64,000 nucleotides of DNA from Paenibacillus sp. USDA918EY (lineage in GTDB: Bacteria > Bacillota > Bacilli > Paenibacillales > Paenibacillaceae). Below the pieces are notes generated by a model that saw only the letters and a program-made list of their open reading frames with translations, searched no databases and had not been told where the DNA came from. Both the position numbers and the translations under genes were made by a program. Below, piece by piece: positions 42,617-50,508 of the stretch. The DNA lies in NCBI RefSeq assembly GCF_009870825.1, contig NZ_WTWY01000002.1:620001-684000 (forward strand), in the 5' to 3' direction. How positions within the stretch are numbered: position 1 is the first letter of the stretch; each line of letters starts with the position of its first letter.

Positions 42617-43813
42617 TCAATCGTATCTATATACCCTTTCGATTCTGCTGCCCAGGCGGCTTAAAATCTCGTTCGCCACCGTGCCGCACCGCGCGGCGAT
42701 TTGGCCGGCCGTGATCTTCTCCGCCCCGTCTTGTCCGATCAGCGTGACCGCATCCCCTTGCCGGACCCCCTCGATGGAGGTGACGTTCACCGTCAGCTGG
42801 TCCATGCAAATGCTGCCGACGATGCGCGCCCGCTGCCCTCGTATAAGCACATAACCGCCATGTTCGGAGAGCGATCTCGGAATCCCGTCGGCGTAGCCGA
42901 TGGACACGGTGGCGATCCGGATGTCCTGGGAAGGGATGAAGTTCCGCCCGTATCCGACAGGATCGCCGGCTTTCACCTCTTTCACCTGCGTTACGACGGC
43001 TTTCAAGGAAAGGACGGGCCGCAAATCGGCCTTCGTCCGCACCTCGTCCCCCTCGCGGCTTAGCAGTCCGTACAACGCGATGCCGGGACGAACCAGATCG
43101 CAGCACACCTCCGGGTAATTCAAGATGCCGTAGCTGCTCTGGATATGCACAAGACCCGGATCGATTCCCGCCTCCCTCAGCTGTCCGATCACCAGTTCAA
43201 AGCGGCTCAGCTGCTGCTGCGTAAAACGGGTCTCGGCCTGCCCCAAGCTGTCCGACATGGATAAATGGCTGAACGTGCCCGTTACGTGCAGGTGCGAAAA
43301 CCGGTAACATGCCATCATCGAATCCAGCTCCGGAAAAGGCACGCCCAAACGGTTCATGCCGGTATCGATTTTGACGTGCACGTTCAGCTTTGCTCCATAC
43401 GCATTCAGCGCCTCGCCGTATTCCCTGCTGACCACGGTTTGGGTCAGGCGGTAGCGGGCAAGCTCGGGGGCGCGCTCCGGAGACGTATAACCCAAAATGA
43501 GAATGTCGCCGCGTATCCCGTGCTTGCGCAAGGCGATCCCCTCCCCGATCTCGGCGACGGCAAAATGGGCAACGCCTGCCCCGCTCAGCTCCCGCGCGGA
43601 TTCAATGCTTCCGTGGCCGTAAGCATTTGCCTTGACGACGGCCATGATCCGGGATTTGGAGGGAAGCACCCGCTGCAATTCAGCCGCGTTATGACTTAGA
43701 TTGGACAGATTAACCTCCGCCCAAGCCCGATCCCCTAACCTTGCAGCTTCCTTTTTTCTCGCCATCGGCAAGAGCAGCATGAGCAACCGGTCCATGTAAG
43801 CCGAGGTCTTCAT
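42617..43813 (-). CDS. Alanine/serine racemase, VanT-like catalytic domain
   Basis: PLP enzyme of 398 residues with the PLP Lys in AVVKANAYGHG (about residue 61) and the second catalytic Tyr in IGYADGIPR (about 290). The loop FSHLSMSDSLGQAE resembles VanT racemases more than housekeeping Alr, which has THFATADE. VanT also has an N-terminal membrane domain; here only about 25 residues precede the racemase fold (MDRLLMLLLPMARKKEA). It is the third gene of a tightly overlapping operon after a ligase and a D,D-peptidase, the order of vanC operons. D-Ser formation is therefore plausible, but plain alanine racemase remains possible. Confidence 0.85.
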   Translation of the reverse strand: MKTSAYMDRLLMLLLPMARKKEAARLGDRAWAEVNLSNLSHNAAELQRVLPSKSRIMAVVKANAYGHGSIESARELSGAGVAHFAVAEIGEGIALRKHGIRGDILILGYTSPERAPELARYRLTQTVVSREYGEALNAYGAKLNVHVKIDTGMNRLGVPFPELDSMMACYRFSHLHVTGTFSHLSMSDSLGQAETRFTQQQLSRFELVIGQLREAGIDPGLVHIQSSYGILNYPEVCCDLVRPGIALYGLLSREGDEVRTKADLRPVLSLKAVVTQVKEVKAGDPVGYGRNFIPSQDIRIATVSIGYADGIPRSLSEHGGYVLIRGQRARIVGSICMDQLTVNVTSIEGVRQGDAVTLIGQDGAEKITAGQIAARCGTVANEILSRLGSRIERVYRYD

Positions 43814-44673
43814 CGGATGGCCTGCTCCATCCCGGAAACGAGGCTTGTTTCATGTCCCGCTTCGGATGCGCCGCTTGAACCCTGGCATCCATGATAAATC
43901 GTGACGACGCATCCGTTGACGTTGTTGCCTGAGATCTCCACCCGGACGCCCGGCTCCGTGCGGATGGCGATCTCTTTTTCTTCCTCCCCGATCTCCACAA
44001 CATACATTTCGATCAGATGATTTTTGTATTTCTTGAACAAATGCGGCCCTTCGGGCGTAAACTGCCGCATGTATTCGGTATACTCCTCAAGGCACATGCC
44101 GTATTGCTCCATGATGACCGCATGCGGTACGCCGACATAACGGAAATGCCAAGGCTCGCAGGCGATGTGGGTCAAGTGTTCTTTTCCTTCCTGGTAGCGC
44201 TGGATGAAGCCATGCTCCGCCGCCCTCCGGCGGAACTCCTTATAGACGCCGTGGTCCGGAAACGACGGACAGATGTAGTCCACTCCCGCGTTCAGCTCTC
44301 CGACATCGACAGCCAGACCCGTCTGATGTTCGCTTTCCCCCGGCCGCGCAACATAACTGGCCGTGAAAATCGGCCCGTTTTCGACGTAAGACCGGTCATA
44401 AATGCGCTGCTGCTCCATGCGCGTCCGATAACCGCTGACGATGCCGATCCGCTCTTTGCCTCCGCATGCCGCGAGCAAGGCATCCAGCTGCCGCAGGCAT
44501 GTCCGTTCGAGCCGCATCTGCTTTTCTTCCGTGCTGGCCAGCGGTATATCCTGAACCGGCTCCAAATAACCGGAATGGATCGGCTGCCGCAGCGGATGCT
44601 CCCTGTTTACCAGCGCCAAAGGCCCGCGGCGGACCATTTTCGGTTGCAGACGAATCAATTGCTTCACCATCAT
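43810..44673 (-). CDS. D-Ala-D-Ala carboxy/dipeptidase, VanY/VanXY-like
   Basis: Zinc peptidase of 287 residues, M15B family. It has SGYRTRMEQQRIYDR (substrate Arg), the zinc motif SEHQTGLAVDVG (about residue 117) and the catalytic and zinc pair in CEPWHFRYVG (about 172). There is no signal peptide or membrane helix, so it is cytoplasmic, as VanXY enzymes are, whereas VanY is membrane-bound. A C-terminal extension of about 75 residues (KKYKNHLIEMYVVEIGEEEKE and beyond) follows. It overlaps the ligase and racemase genes by 4 bases on each side. Expected role: removing D-Ala-ending precursors. Confidence 0.87.
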   Translation of the reverse strand: MMVKQLIRLQPKMVRRGPLALVNREHPLRQPIHSGYLEPVQDIPLASTEEKQMRLERTCLRQLDALLAACGGKERIGIVSGYRTRMEQQRIYDRSYVENGPIFTASYVARPGESEHQTGLAVDVGELNAGVDYICPSFPDHGVYKEFRRRAAEHGFIQRYQEGKEHLTHIACEPWHFRYVGVPHAVIMEQYGMCLEEYTEYMRQFTPEGPHLFKKYKNHLIEMYVVEIGEEEKEIAIRTEPGVRVEISGNNVNGCVVTIYHGCQGSSGASEAGHETSLVSGMEQAIR

Positions 44674-45740
44674 GCTCTTGCCTCCTTGGATAACGCAAGC
44701 TGAATCAGCCGGTCCATCAGCTCCGGATATGCGATATGGCTTGCGCGCATCATATTCGGGTATCGGCTGGCCGCCGTAAATCCCGGCATGGTGTTGACCT
44801 CGTTAAACACGATGCGGCCGTCGGGGCAGACAAACATGTCCACCCGGGCCAGTCCTGTACAGCCCAATGTGCGGTAAATGAGCTTGGCCGCCTCCCTGAT
44901 TCTTGCCGCCGTATCCCCTGAAATTCTCGCAGGGAGATGGATCGTGGAGGTGGCGAGGGAATATTTTTCGTCATAATCGAAAAACTCGCCCTGAAGCTCG
45001 ATTTCGTCGATTTCGGCAATCATCGGATCCGTGTTCCCGAGAACGGCGCAGCCGACCTCGAAACCGGAAACGTTTTGTTCGACGACGACCTTGTTGTCAT
45101 GCAAAAAGGCTGACCGGATGCCTTCCATCAGCTCCAGCTTGTCGTAAGCTTTGACGATGCCGAAGGACGAGCCGGAACGTGCAGGCTTTACGTATAGCGG
45201 AAATCCGAGCTCCTCGGCTTCCTTAACCGCGCTGTATAGATCATCTTCGGCGTAGACGACGATCGATGGGGCCGTATTCACCCCCGCCATCCTCACGAGC
45301 TTGCTTGCGATCGACTTGTCCATACATACCGCGGAGGACAACGCATCGCAGCCGACAAACGGAATGCCGGACAGTTCAAGCAGCCCCTGTACCGTGCCGT
45401 CTTCGCCGTTTTTGCCATGCAGCACCGGAAACACGACATCGACCGGCGTCACGCGGTATTCCGTGCCGACCAGCTCCACCAGCCCGGCAAGGTCCCGGCT
45501 CGGCGGCAGAAATGCCGGAAGGCAGCTGGGATGCTCCTGCCAGCGATCCTCACGGATGCCGTCCGTGCCGCCGCCATAGCGGAACCAAGCCCCTTCTCTC
45601 GTTATTCCTACCAAAACCAAATCGTATTGATCCTTGTCCAAATGATCGATCACCGAAGCCGCAGACTGCAGCGATACGCCGTATTCCGTGGAACAGCCGC
45701 CAAACAGCACCGCGACCGTCGTTTTCTGCGTCAATTGCAT
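44670..45740 (-). CDS. D-alanine--D-X ligase, VanC/VanG-like (probably D-Ala--D-Ser)
   Basis: ATP-grasp ligase of 356 residues. It starts VAVLFGGCSTEYGVSL, has the ATP-binding GIPFVGCDALSSAVCMDK and YVKPARSGSSFGIVK, and the metal-binding end FNEVNTMPGF. The omega loop reads FFDYDEKYSLATSTIHLPARI; EKY in this loop is typical of the D-Ala-D-Ser group (VanC, VanE, VanG) and differs from the D-Ala-D-Lac group (EKGSENA-like). ATG 45740 is preferred to ATG 45743 by spacing from GGGGGAG. First gene of the cassette. A housekeeping D-Ala-D-Ala ligase is a less likely alternative. Confidence 0.87.
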   Translation of the reverse strand: MQLTQKTTVAVLFGGCSTEYGVSLQSAASVIDHLDKDQYDLVLVGITREGAWFRYGGGTDGIREDRWQEHPSCLPAFLPPSRDLAGLVELVGTEYRVTPVDVVFPVLHGKNGEDGTVQGLLELSGIPFVGCDALSSAVCMDKSIASKLVRMAGVNTAPSIVVYAEDDLYSAVKEAEELGFPLYVKPARSGSSFGIVKAYDKLELMEGIRSAFLHDNKVVVEQNVSGFEVGCAVLGNTDPMIAEIDEIELQGEFFDYDEKYSLATSTIHLPARISGDTAARIREAAKLIYRTLGCTGLARVDMFVCPDGRIVFNEVNTMPGFTAASRYPNMMRASHIAYPELMDRLIQLALSKEARA

Positions 45741-45830
45741 CATGTTCTCCCCCGTTCATTCATCCTGGACATCAGGCCGTACGCCCTTCGCCCGTTTATG
45801 ATGTTTTTATTGTAGGGGGACGAAATTAAG

Positions 45831-45842
45831 CGTTTCGAAACG
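45831..45842. promoter_or_regulatory. Perfect palindrome upstream of the van-like cassette
   Basis: CGTTTCGAAACG lies 91 bases before the ligase start. It is a plausible operator, since no vanRS genes are near. It shares TTTCG and CGAAA halves with the site at 37818-37832. Confidence 0.45.
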
Positions 45843-45886
45843 AAAAATAAACGTTGGTAAAGGAAAGCTTAAGAAATATAAAGAAA

Positions 45887-45913
45887 GGGAGCCGGCTCGA
45901 ATCACCCGCTCCC
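45887..45913 (-). terminator. Terminator of the uronic-acid polysaccharide operon
   Basis: GGGAGC (45887-45892) pairs with GCTCCC (45908-45913). On the minus strand it is followed by TTTCTTTATATTT, just beyond the GH88 stop. Confidence 0.65.
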
Positions 45914-45919
45914 GTAAGC

Positions 45920-47059
45920 TTATTTCTCCCAATAAAAAGGCCCTTTGTTTCTAAGGCGCGCCAGCCCCTCCACGTAAAAATAATCGCCGTAGATCAGCGG
46001 CACGCCGACGTTCTGTCCCTGCGGCAGGTTGCCCGTGCCGTGTAAAATCATTCCTTCTTCCTCCGGGTCATCCCACGTTCCGTAGTTCCGGAAGAGGGAC
46101 TCCAACATCCGGACGGCCGGCTTTCGGTACACAGGCGCCTCCGTTCCGCCCGACAGATCAGCCAGCAGCAGCATTCCGCTGGCCGCGCAGGCACCGGCGG
46201 AAGAATCCCTCGGCACATCCTCGCCCGCAGGAGCGCGGAAATCCCAATGCGGCACGCCGTCCTCCGGCAGCCTGGCAAGAAAAAACTGCGCGGCCTTCTG
46301 TGCCGCGTGCAGGTAAGCCGCTTTGCCGGTATGATGGTAAGCAAGCGCCAAACCGTAAATCGCCCAGGCGTTGCCGCGGGACCAGGCTGAATTGGCATCG
46401 TATCCCTGCCCGCCGATCCCCTCTATAAACGCGCCCGTATCCGGATCGAACCGCACGATATGGTAAATGGAACCGTCCGGGCGGATAAAATGCTCCAGCA
46501 CCGTGTCCATATGCGCTTCAGCGATATGGCGGTAACGCGGGTCTCCCGTCGCGTTGGAAGCCCAGAACAGCAGCGGCACGTTCATCGCGCAGTCGATGAT
46601 CGCATATCCGCGGTTATCCTCGCCTTCAAACCACGGATTCCATGCCCGAATGAAGCGGCCTTTCAGGTTGAAGCGCGCCGCCAGGTAGTTCGCCGCTTTC
46701 AGCGCACGGATTTTGGAGACGTCCTTGCCCGTCAGCTTATGCGAAGCGACGCTGGTCAGCGTCCACATAAAGCCGAGGTCGTGGTCCAGCCGCGTGAATC
46801 CGTCCAGCACTTCGTCAAGCCGATCCTCGCATGCTTCGGCAATCTCCTTGAATTGATCGTCTCCGCCGCCGTTGTACAGGAGCCAAAGCAGCCCCGGCCA
46901 GAAGCCGGCCGTCCACCAATAGGGCTGCTCCCGGGTATATTGGCCGCGATGGCTTGCATGCGGAAATGCCGCCCCGATCCGGCCTGCGTTCAACCGGGTT
47001 TTGTCCAGCGCCTTCGCCCACGCTTCCTCCAGCCAATCCGGCGTTTTCTCCACTCCCAT
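45920..47059 (-). CDS. GH88 unsaturated glucuronyl hydrolase
   Basis: Cytosolic (alpha/alpha)6-barrel enzyme of about 379 residues that removes the 4,5-unsaturated uronic acid left at the non-reducing end by polysaccharide lyases. Recognised by YWWTAGFWPGLLWLLY (about residue 43), the catalytic Asp pair in LDHDLGFMW (about 85) and YAIIDCAMNVPLL (about 150), and SAWSRGNAWAIYGLALAY. ATG 47059 is preferred because of GGGGG upstream. Together with the lyase-like gene upstream it forms a two-step route; the gap is 49 bases. Confidence 0.92.
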   Translation of the reverse strand: MGVEKTPDWLEEAWAKALDKTRLNAGRIGAAFPHASHRGQYTREQPYWWTAGFWPGLLWLLYNGGGDDQFKEIAEACEDRLDEVLDGFTRLDHDLGFMWTLTSVASHKLTGKDVSKIRALKAANYLAARFNLKGRFIRAWNPWFEGEDNRGYAIIDCAMNVPLLFWASNATGDPRYRHIAEAHMDTVLEHFIRPDGSIYHIVRFDPDTGAFIEGIGGQGYDANSAWSRGNAWAIYGLALAYHHTGKAAYLHAAQKAAQFFLARLPEDGVPHWDFRAPAGEDVPRDSSAGACAASGMLLLADLSGGTEAPVYRKPAVRMLESLFRNYGTWDDPEEEGMILHGTGNLPQGQNVGVPLIYGDYFYVEGLARLRNKGPFYWEK

Positions 47060-47108
47060 GTTCATCCCCCAATCCGTTTTGGTTTTACAGAATGACGCCC
47101 CCAAAAAC

Positions 47109-48896
47109 TCATCTAAACTGAAAAACAAACGCAAGCCGCTGGTTCCGTTCCGGCTGCAGCACATGAAAATCGATGCCGTACCACGTCTCATATCCCCCAA
47201 AATGGTTTGCGAAGCTGCGCTCGGCGACCTCCACCCGGTATAAACCGTGATCAAAGCCGATCCTTAACGAGCGCTTGCCCGCTCCCTTCAGCGTCACGCT
47301 GCCGTCCTCGTGAACGTGCGGCTTGATCTGCGTCACGAAGCGTTCCGTAATCGATTCCGGCGGAACCGTAAAACGGAATTCGTCCACCAGCTTCAAGCAG
47401 GGCAGATCTCCTTTATCCCACGCCAAATGGCGTTCGAGCGACGCAAGGCCCTGATCCGGGTAAGCCCGGGAAATGTCCATACACAGCCGGTCCTGATCCG
47501 GGTTCGCCGCTGCTTCCAGAACAACCGCAACTCTTTCCGCGCCCGGCGCCTGGTAGCTTCCGTTAACAATGGGAACCGAGTGCCCCTGCGAACCGTTGCA
47601 ATCATACGTATATCGCTCATCCCCGAAATAACCCTTGCGGTATTCCCCTGCGCCAAGATCGCATAAAAAGGCCGTCTCCTCCGCGACCAGCATAAAATGC
47701 CCGAGATCGTTATGATTATGCGGTTCGTCGTTGCTCCCGCCTTTGGCGGCAAAGCCGAAGGCGCCGCTGCCGCTCCGATGCCTCGCCACAAGCCACTTCG
47801 CATCAGGCAAAAAGAAGCTGCCGCCCTCCCAATCGCCTGCGCCGATCCCGCCCCGTGTCCACAGCAGATTGCGCAGCGCCGGAGCCAAGCGGCTGCAGTG
47901 GTCTTCCGTATACGGCGCACGGAGCTTCGCCGGCGGCGGCGTCACGCCGGGAAACCGCTCCGCCAGTTTGTGCGACAGCCCCATATGTACGTAGCTTTGC
48001 GCATGGGAATCGGAAAAGTTCGCGACCCGGTCTCCGCACAGGAAGCATTTTTGCTGGAACTCGGCGATTCGCTCCACCTTCTCGAGGGAGAACCAGTTCA
48101 TCCTTCCACGGCTTCTTGTCAGCAGCAAATCCGCATAATACACGAAATAACCAAATCCGTATTTCCAATACCCGATCCCTTCCAGGCATGCCCCGTCCTC
48201 GCCAAAGCCGGACAAATAATGCTCCATGCTTTGCTCCGTCCGGGCCAAAATATCCGCGAGCCTTCGGGCATCCTCCTCCAGCAGTAGCGCAGCCGCCCCT
48301 ACCGAACCGGCGCAGACCGCCGACCAGTTATGGGTGGCCGTTTCCCAAGCGTACGGACCGTGCTCGAGAAAAGGCGTCAGCACCCGCCCCTCCACCTCGC
48401 GCCGGATTCGATCCTGCACGAGCTGCGGTAGCTGCTGTCGCAATAGAACGAAAATTTCGGATAGCGCAAACCCGGTTTCCGCCGCAAACAGGTCGATGTC
48501 GTTGTCTGCCAGACGGCCGGGCAGGTGAGCCGGAATACACCAGGTGTACTCATCGCATATGGCCCACAGAATATCCAAGAGGGGGGCTACATATGTCTCC
48601 GGGGACCGGAGTGACAGAAGCGCGAACGTGTTCAGCCTCCGGCGCCGTTCGAAATAAGCCCGCTCATACTCCAGCCGCGAGCCCGTCTTCGCGTACAAAT
48701 CGAACAGCGCATAGGTCAGCTCCGGCGTTCGGGCCTGCAGCAGACGCACCCCTTCCGCCTCGATCTCATCCCATTGTTCCCGCAGCCAATTCGCTCCGGA
48801 AAGATAACTCCGCACATCGGCGGCGTTCGGAATTTGGACGTACAGCCGCTCATCGACAGGCGCCATGTTTTCTACGATTCCCCGTAAATCCGTCAC
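47109..48896 (-). CDS. Heparinase II/III-like polysaccharide lyase
   Basis: 595-residue protein with an N-terminal alpha/alpha toroid (about 60-330; HNWSAVCAGSVG and the conserved GEDGACLEGIGYWKYG segment) and a C-terminal beta-sandwich with the heparinase II/III motif NDEPHNHNDLGHFML (about residue 395-410). Family members cut glycosaminoglycans, alginate or related uronic polymers by beta-elimination; His and Tyr residues in both domains act as base and acid. No signal peptide is visible, so it probably works on imported oligosaccharides. GTG 48896 follows AAGGGGG. Its exact substrate cannot be read from sequence. Confidence 0.85.
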   Translation of the reverse strand: MTDLRGIVENMAPVDERLYVQIPNAADVRSYLSGANWLREQWDEIEAEGVRLLQARTPELTYALFDLYAKTGSRLEYERAYFERRRRLNTFALLSLRSPETYVAPLLDILWAICDEYTWCIPAHLPGRLADNDIDLFAAETGFALSEIFVLLRQQLPQLVQDRIRREVEGRVLTPFLEHGPYAWETATHNWSAVCAGSVGAAALLLEEDARRLADILARTEQSMEHYLSGFGEDGACLEGIGYWKYGFGYFVYYADLLLTRSRGRMNWFSLEKVERIAEFQQKCFLCGDRVANFSDSHAQSYVHMGLSHKLAERFPGVTPPPAKLRAPYTEDHCSRLAPALRNLLWTRGGIGAGDWEGGSFFLPDAKWLVARHRSGSGAFGFAAKGGSNDEPHNHNDLGHFMLVAEETAFLCDLGAGEYRKGYFGDERYTYDCNGSQGHSVPIVNGSYQAPGAERVAVVLEAAANPDQDRLCMDISRAYPDQGLASLERHLAWDKGDLPCLKLVDEFRFTVPPESITERFVTQIKPHVHEDGSVTLKGAGKRSLRIGFDHGLYRVEVAERSFANHFGGYETWYGIDFHVLQPERNQRLAFVFQFR

Positions 48897-48912
48897 TTTC
48901 GTGCCCCCTTAT

Positions 48913-50508
48913 TCATCCGCGGTATCCGATCGGCGTCTGCCCCGTATGCAATTTGAACGTTTTGATAAAATAGCTTTGATTGTCATACCCCAGCTGCTCG
49001 CAGATATCGCCGACGGTGAAACGGGTTCCGTCCAGCAGCTCTTTCGCCCGTTCCATCTTTTGTTTCGTTACGTATTCGATAAACGTAAGCCCGGTTTCTT
49101 TCTTGAACAACCGGCTGAAATAGCTCGGATTCAGGTGCAGATGCTCCGCCACTTCATCCAAGGTGATCCTGCTGCCGAGCCTCAGCGCCACGTATTTGCA
49201 GGCCTCGGTCACTTCCGGCCGTACGGATCCGGCCTGGGCACCGGCAAGGGATTCCAAATGCCCGATCAACCAGCCGCGAAGATCATGAAGGGAATCAAGG
49301 TCGGCTGCTTCTTTATGCAGCATGTCCGCGGTGTTGGACGGCGTCAGATGGGGAATCGCATGCAGCTTCAGCTTCACGTCGAGCAGGAGCTTCAGCGTCC
49401 AGTCTTTGACGGTCTCGGCAGGATATTTCTCCCGGCGGATCCGTTCCATCCACCCGTCGACCAGCTTGCGGAACTGCTCCGAATTTTTTCGCAAAAGCGC
49501 GTCCCGAAACCCGGAACAGGCCTCATCATAATAAGCGAACAAATGGTTGTCATGGGGTTTCTCCGCTGTCCGGGCTTTCTTCGCGATTTCGCCCCGTTCC
49601 AGGTAAAAACGCTGTTCCCGGCCTTCCAGCAGTTCGTTCAGCTCCTGCTTCAGTTCTGCGGGACCGGGGCTGCAGCCGCCGCAAATAAAAGACATCGAAA
49701 TCTTCAAGACGCGCATGACAGTCTCCCGAATCATCCGCAGGCAAGCCGCAGCTTCATCATGAATATTCACCTTCAAACCAGGCCGGTACGAAAACAGCAG
49801 CAGCGAAGTGCGCACGTCATAGCTTACATGCAGGCCGGAAAGCGGACCGTCCCGCAGCATTTCGTTCATGACGTTGCCGATCGCAAATTGCAGCGTCTGG
49901 TCCGAGGCAAACCGGTATTTCACCTGACGGTAATCCTCCACGAAGCCGATGACGGGCAAACACGACTCCCCTTGCTTGAACAAGCCGTATTCCTCCGTTT
50001 CCCGCCGCCATTTTTCCGGAGCAAGCAGCGGCTGATGAATGAGATTTTTGAAACATCGCTCCTTGCGCAGTTCCCGGGTTTCGTCCATGAGATGCTTCAG
50101 CCGCGAATGCTCCCAGCCCGCCCGGCGTTCGCCGTCCATCATCTGCTTGAAGCGGTTCATCAGCCGGTTTAGCTCCTGCGGATCCAATACGTCTTTGATC
50201 AAATAATCCTGCACGTTCAGGCGCACCGCTTGCTGCGCATATTGGAACTCGCTGTGGCAGGACAAAATGACGACCTTCAGTTCCGGTTTGATTTCCTTGA
50301 TTCTGGCGATGAGCTCCAGTCCGTTCATGCGGGGCATGCCGATGTCGGTAATCAGCACGTCCGGAGGCTGCTTCCGCGCTACCTCCCATGCCTCTTCCCC
50401 GTTCTCATAGGCTCCCGACAGCGTAAAACCGTGTCCATCCCAATCAATCGTCTCGGACAGCAGCTCGATGACGGGGTAATCGTCATCCACCAGCATCGCT
50501 TGATACAT
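48913..50508 (-). CDS. Response regulator with AraC-type DNA-binding domain (YesN family)
   Basis: 531-residue regulator: receiver domain with the acidic pair in MLVDDDYPV, phospho-acceptor Asp in DVLITDIGMPRMNG (about residue 56), and Lys in DYLIKDV; a middle domain; and a C-terminal AraC domain (LDEVAEHLHLNPSYFSRLFK and VGDICEQLGYDNQSYFIKTFK). It overlaps the kinase gene by 26 bases. It probably activates the uronate locus through repeats with 21-base spacing found upstream of the permease and binding-protein genes (inference). Confidence 0.93.
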   Translation of the reverse strand: MYQAMLVDDDYPVIELLSETIDWDGHGFTLSGAYENGEEAWEVARKQPPDVLITDIGMPRMNGLELIARIKEIKPELKVVILSCHSEFQYAQQAVRLNVQDYLIKDVLDPQELNRLMNRFKQMMDGERRAGWEHSRLKHLMDETRELRKERCFKNLIHQPLLAPEKWRRETEEYGLFKQGESCLPVIGFVEDYRQVKYRFASDQTLQFAIGNVMNEMLRDGPLSGLHVSYDVRTSLLLFSYRPGLKVNIHDEAAACLRMIRETVMRVLKISMSFICGGCSPGPAELKQELNELLEGREQRFYLERGEIAKKARTAEKPHDNHLFAYYDEACSGFRDALLRKNSEQFRKLVDGWMERIRREKYPAETVKDWTLKLLLDVKLKLHAIPHLTPSNTADMLHKEAADLDSLHDLRGWLIGHLESLAGAQAGSVRPEVTEACKYVALRLGSRITLDEVAEHLHLNPSYFSRLFKKETGLTFIEYVTKQKMERAKELLDGTRFTVGDICEQLGYDNQSYFIKTFKLHTGQTPIGYRG

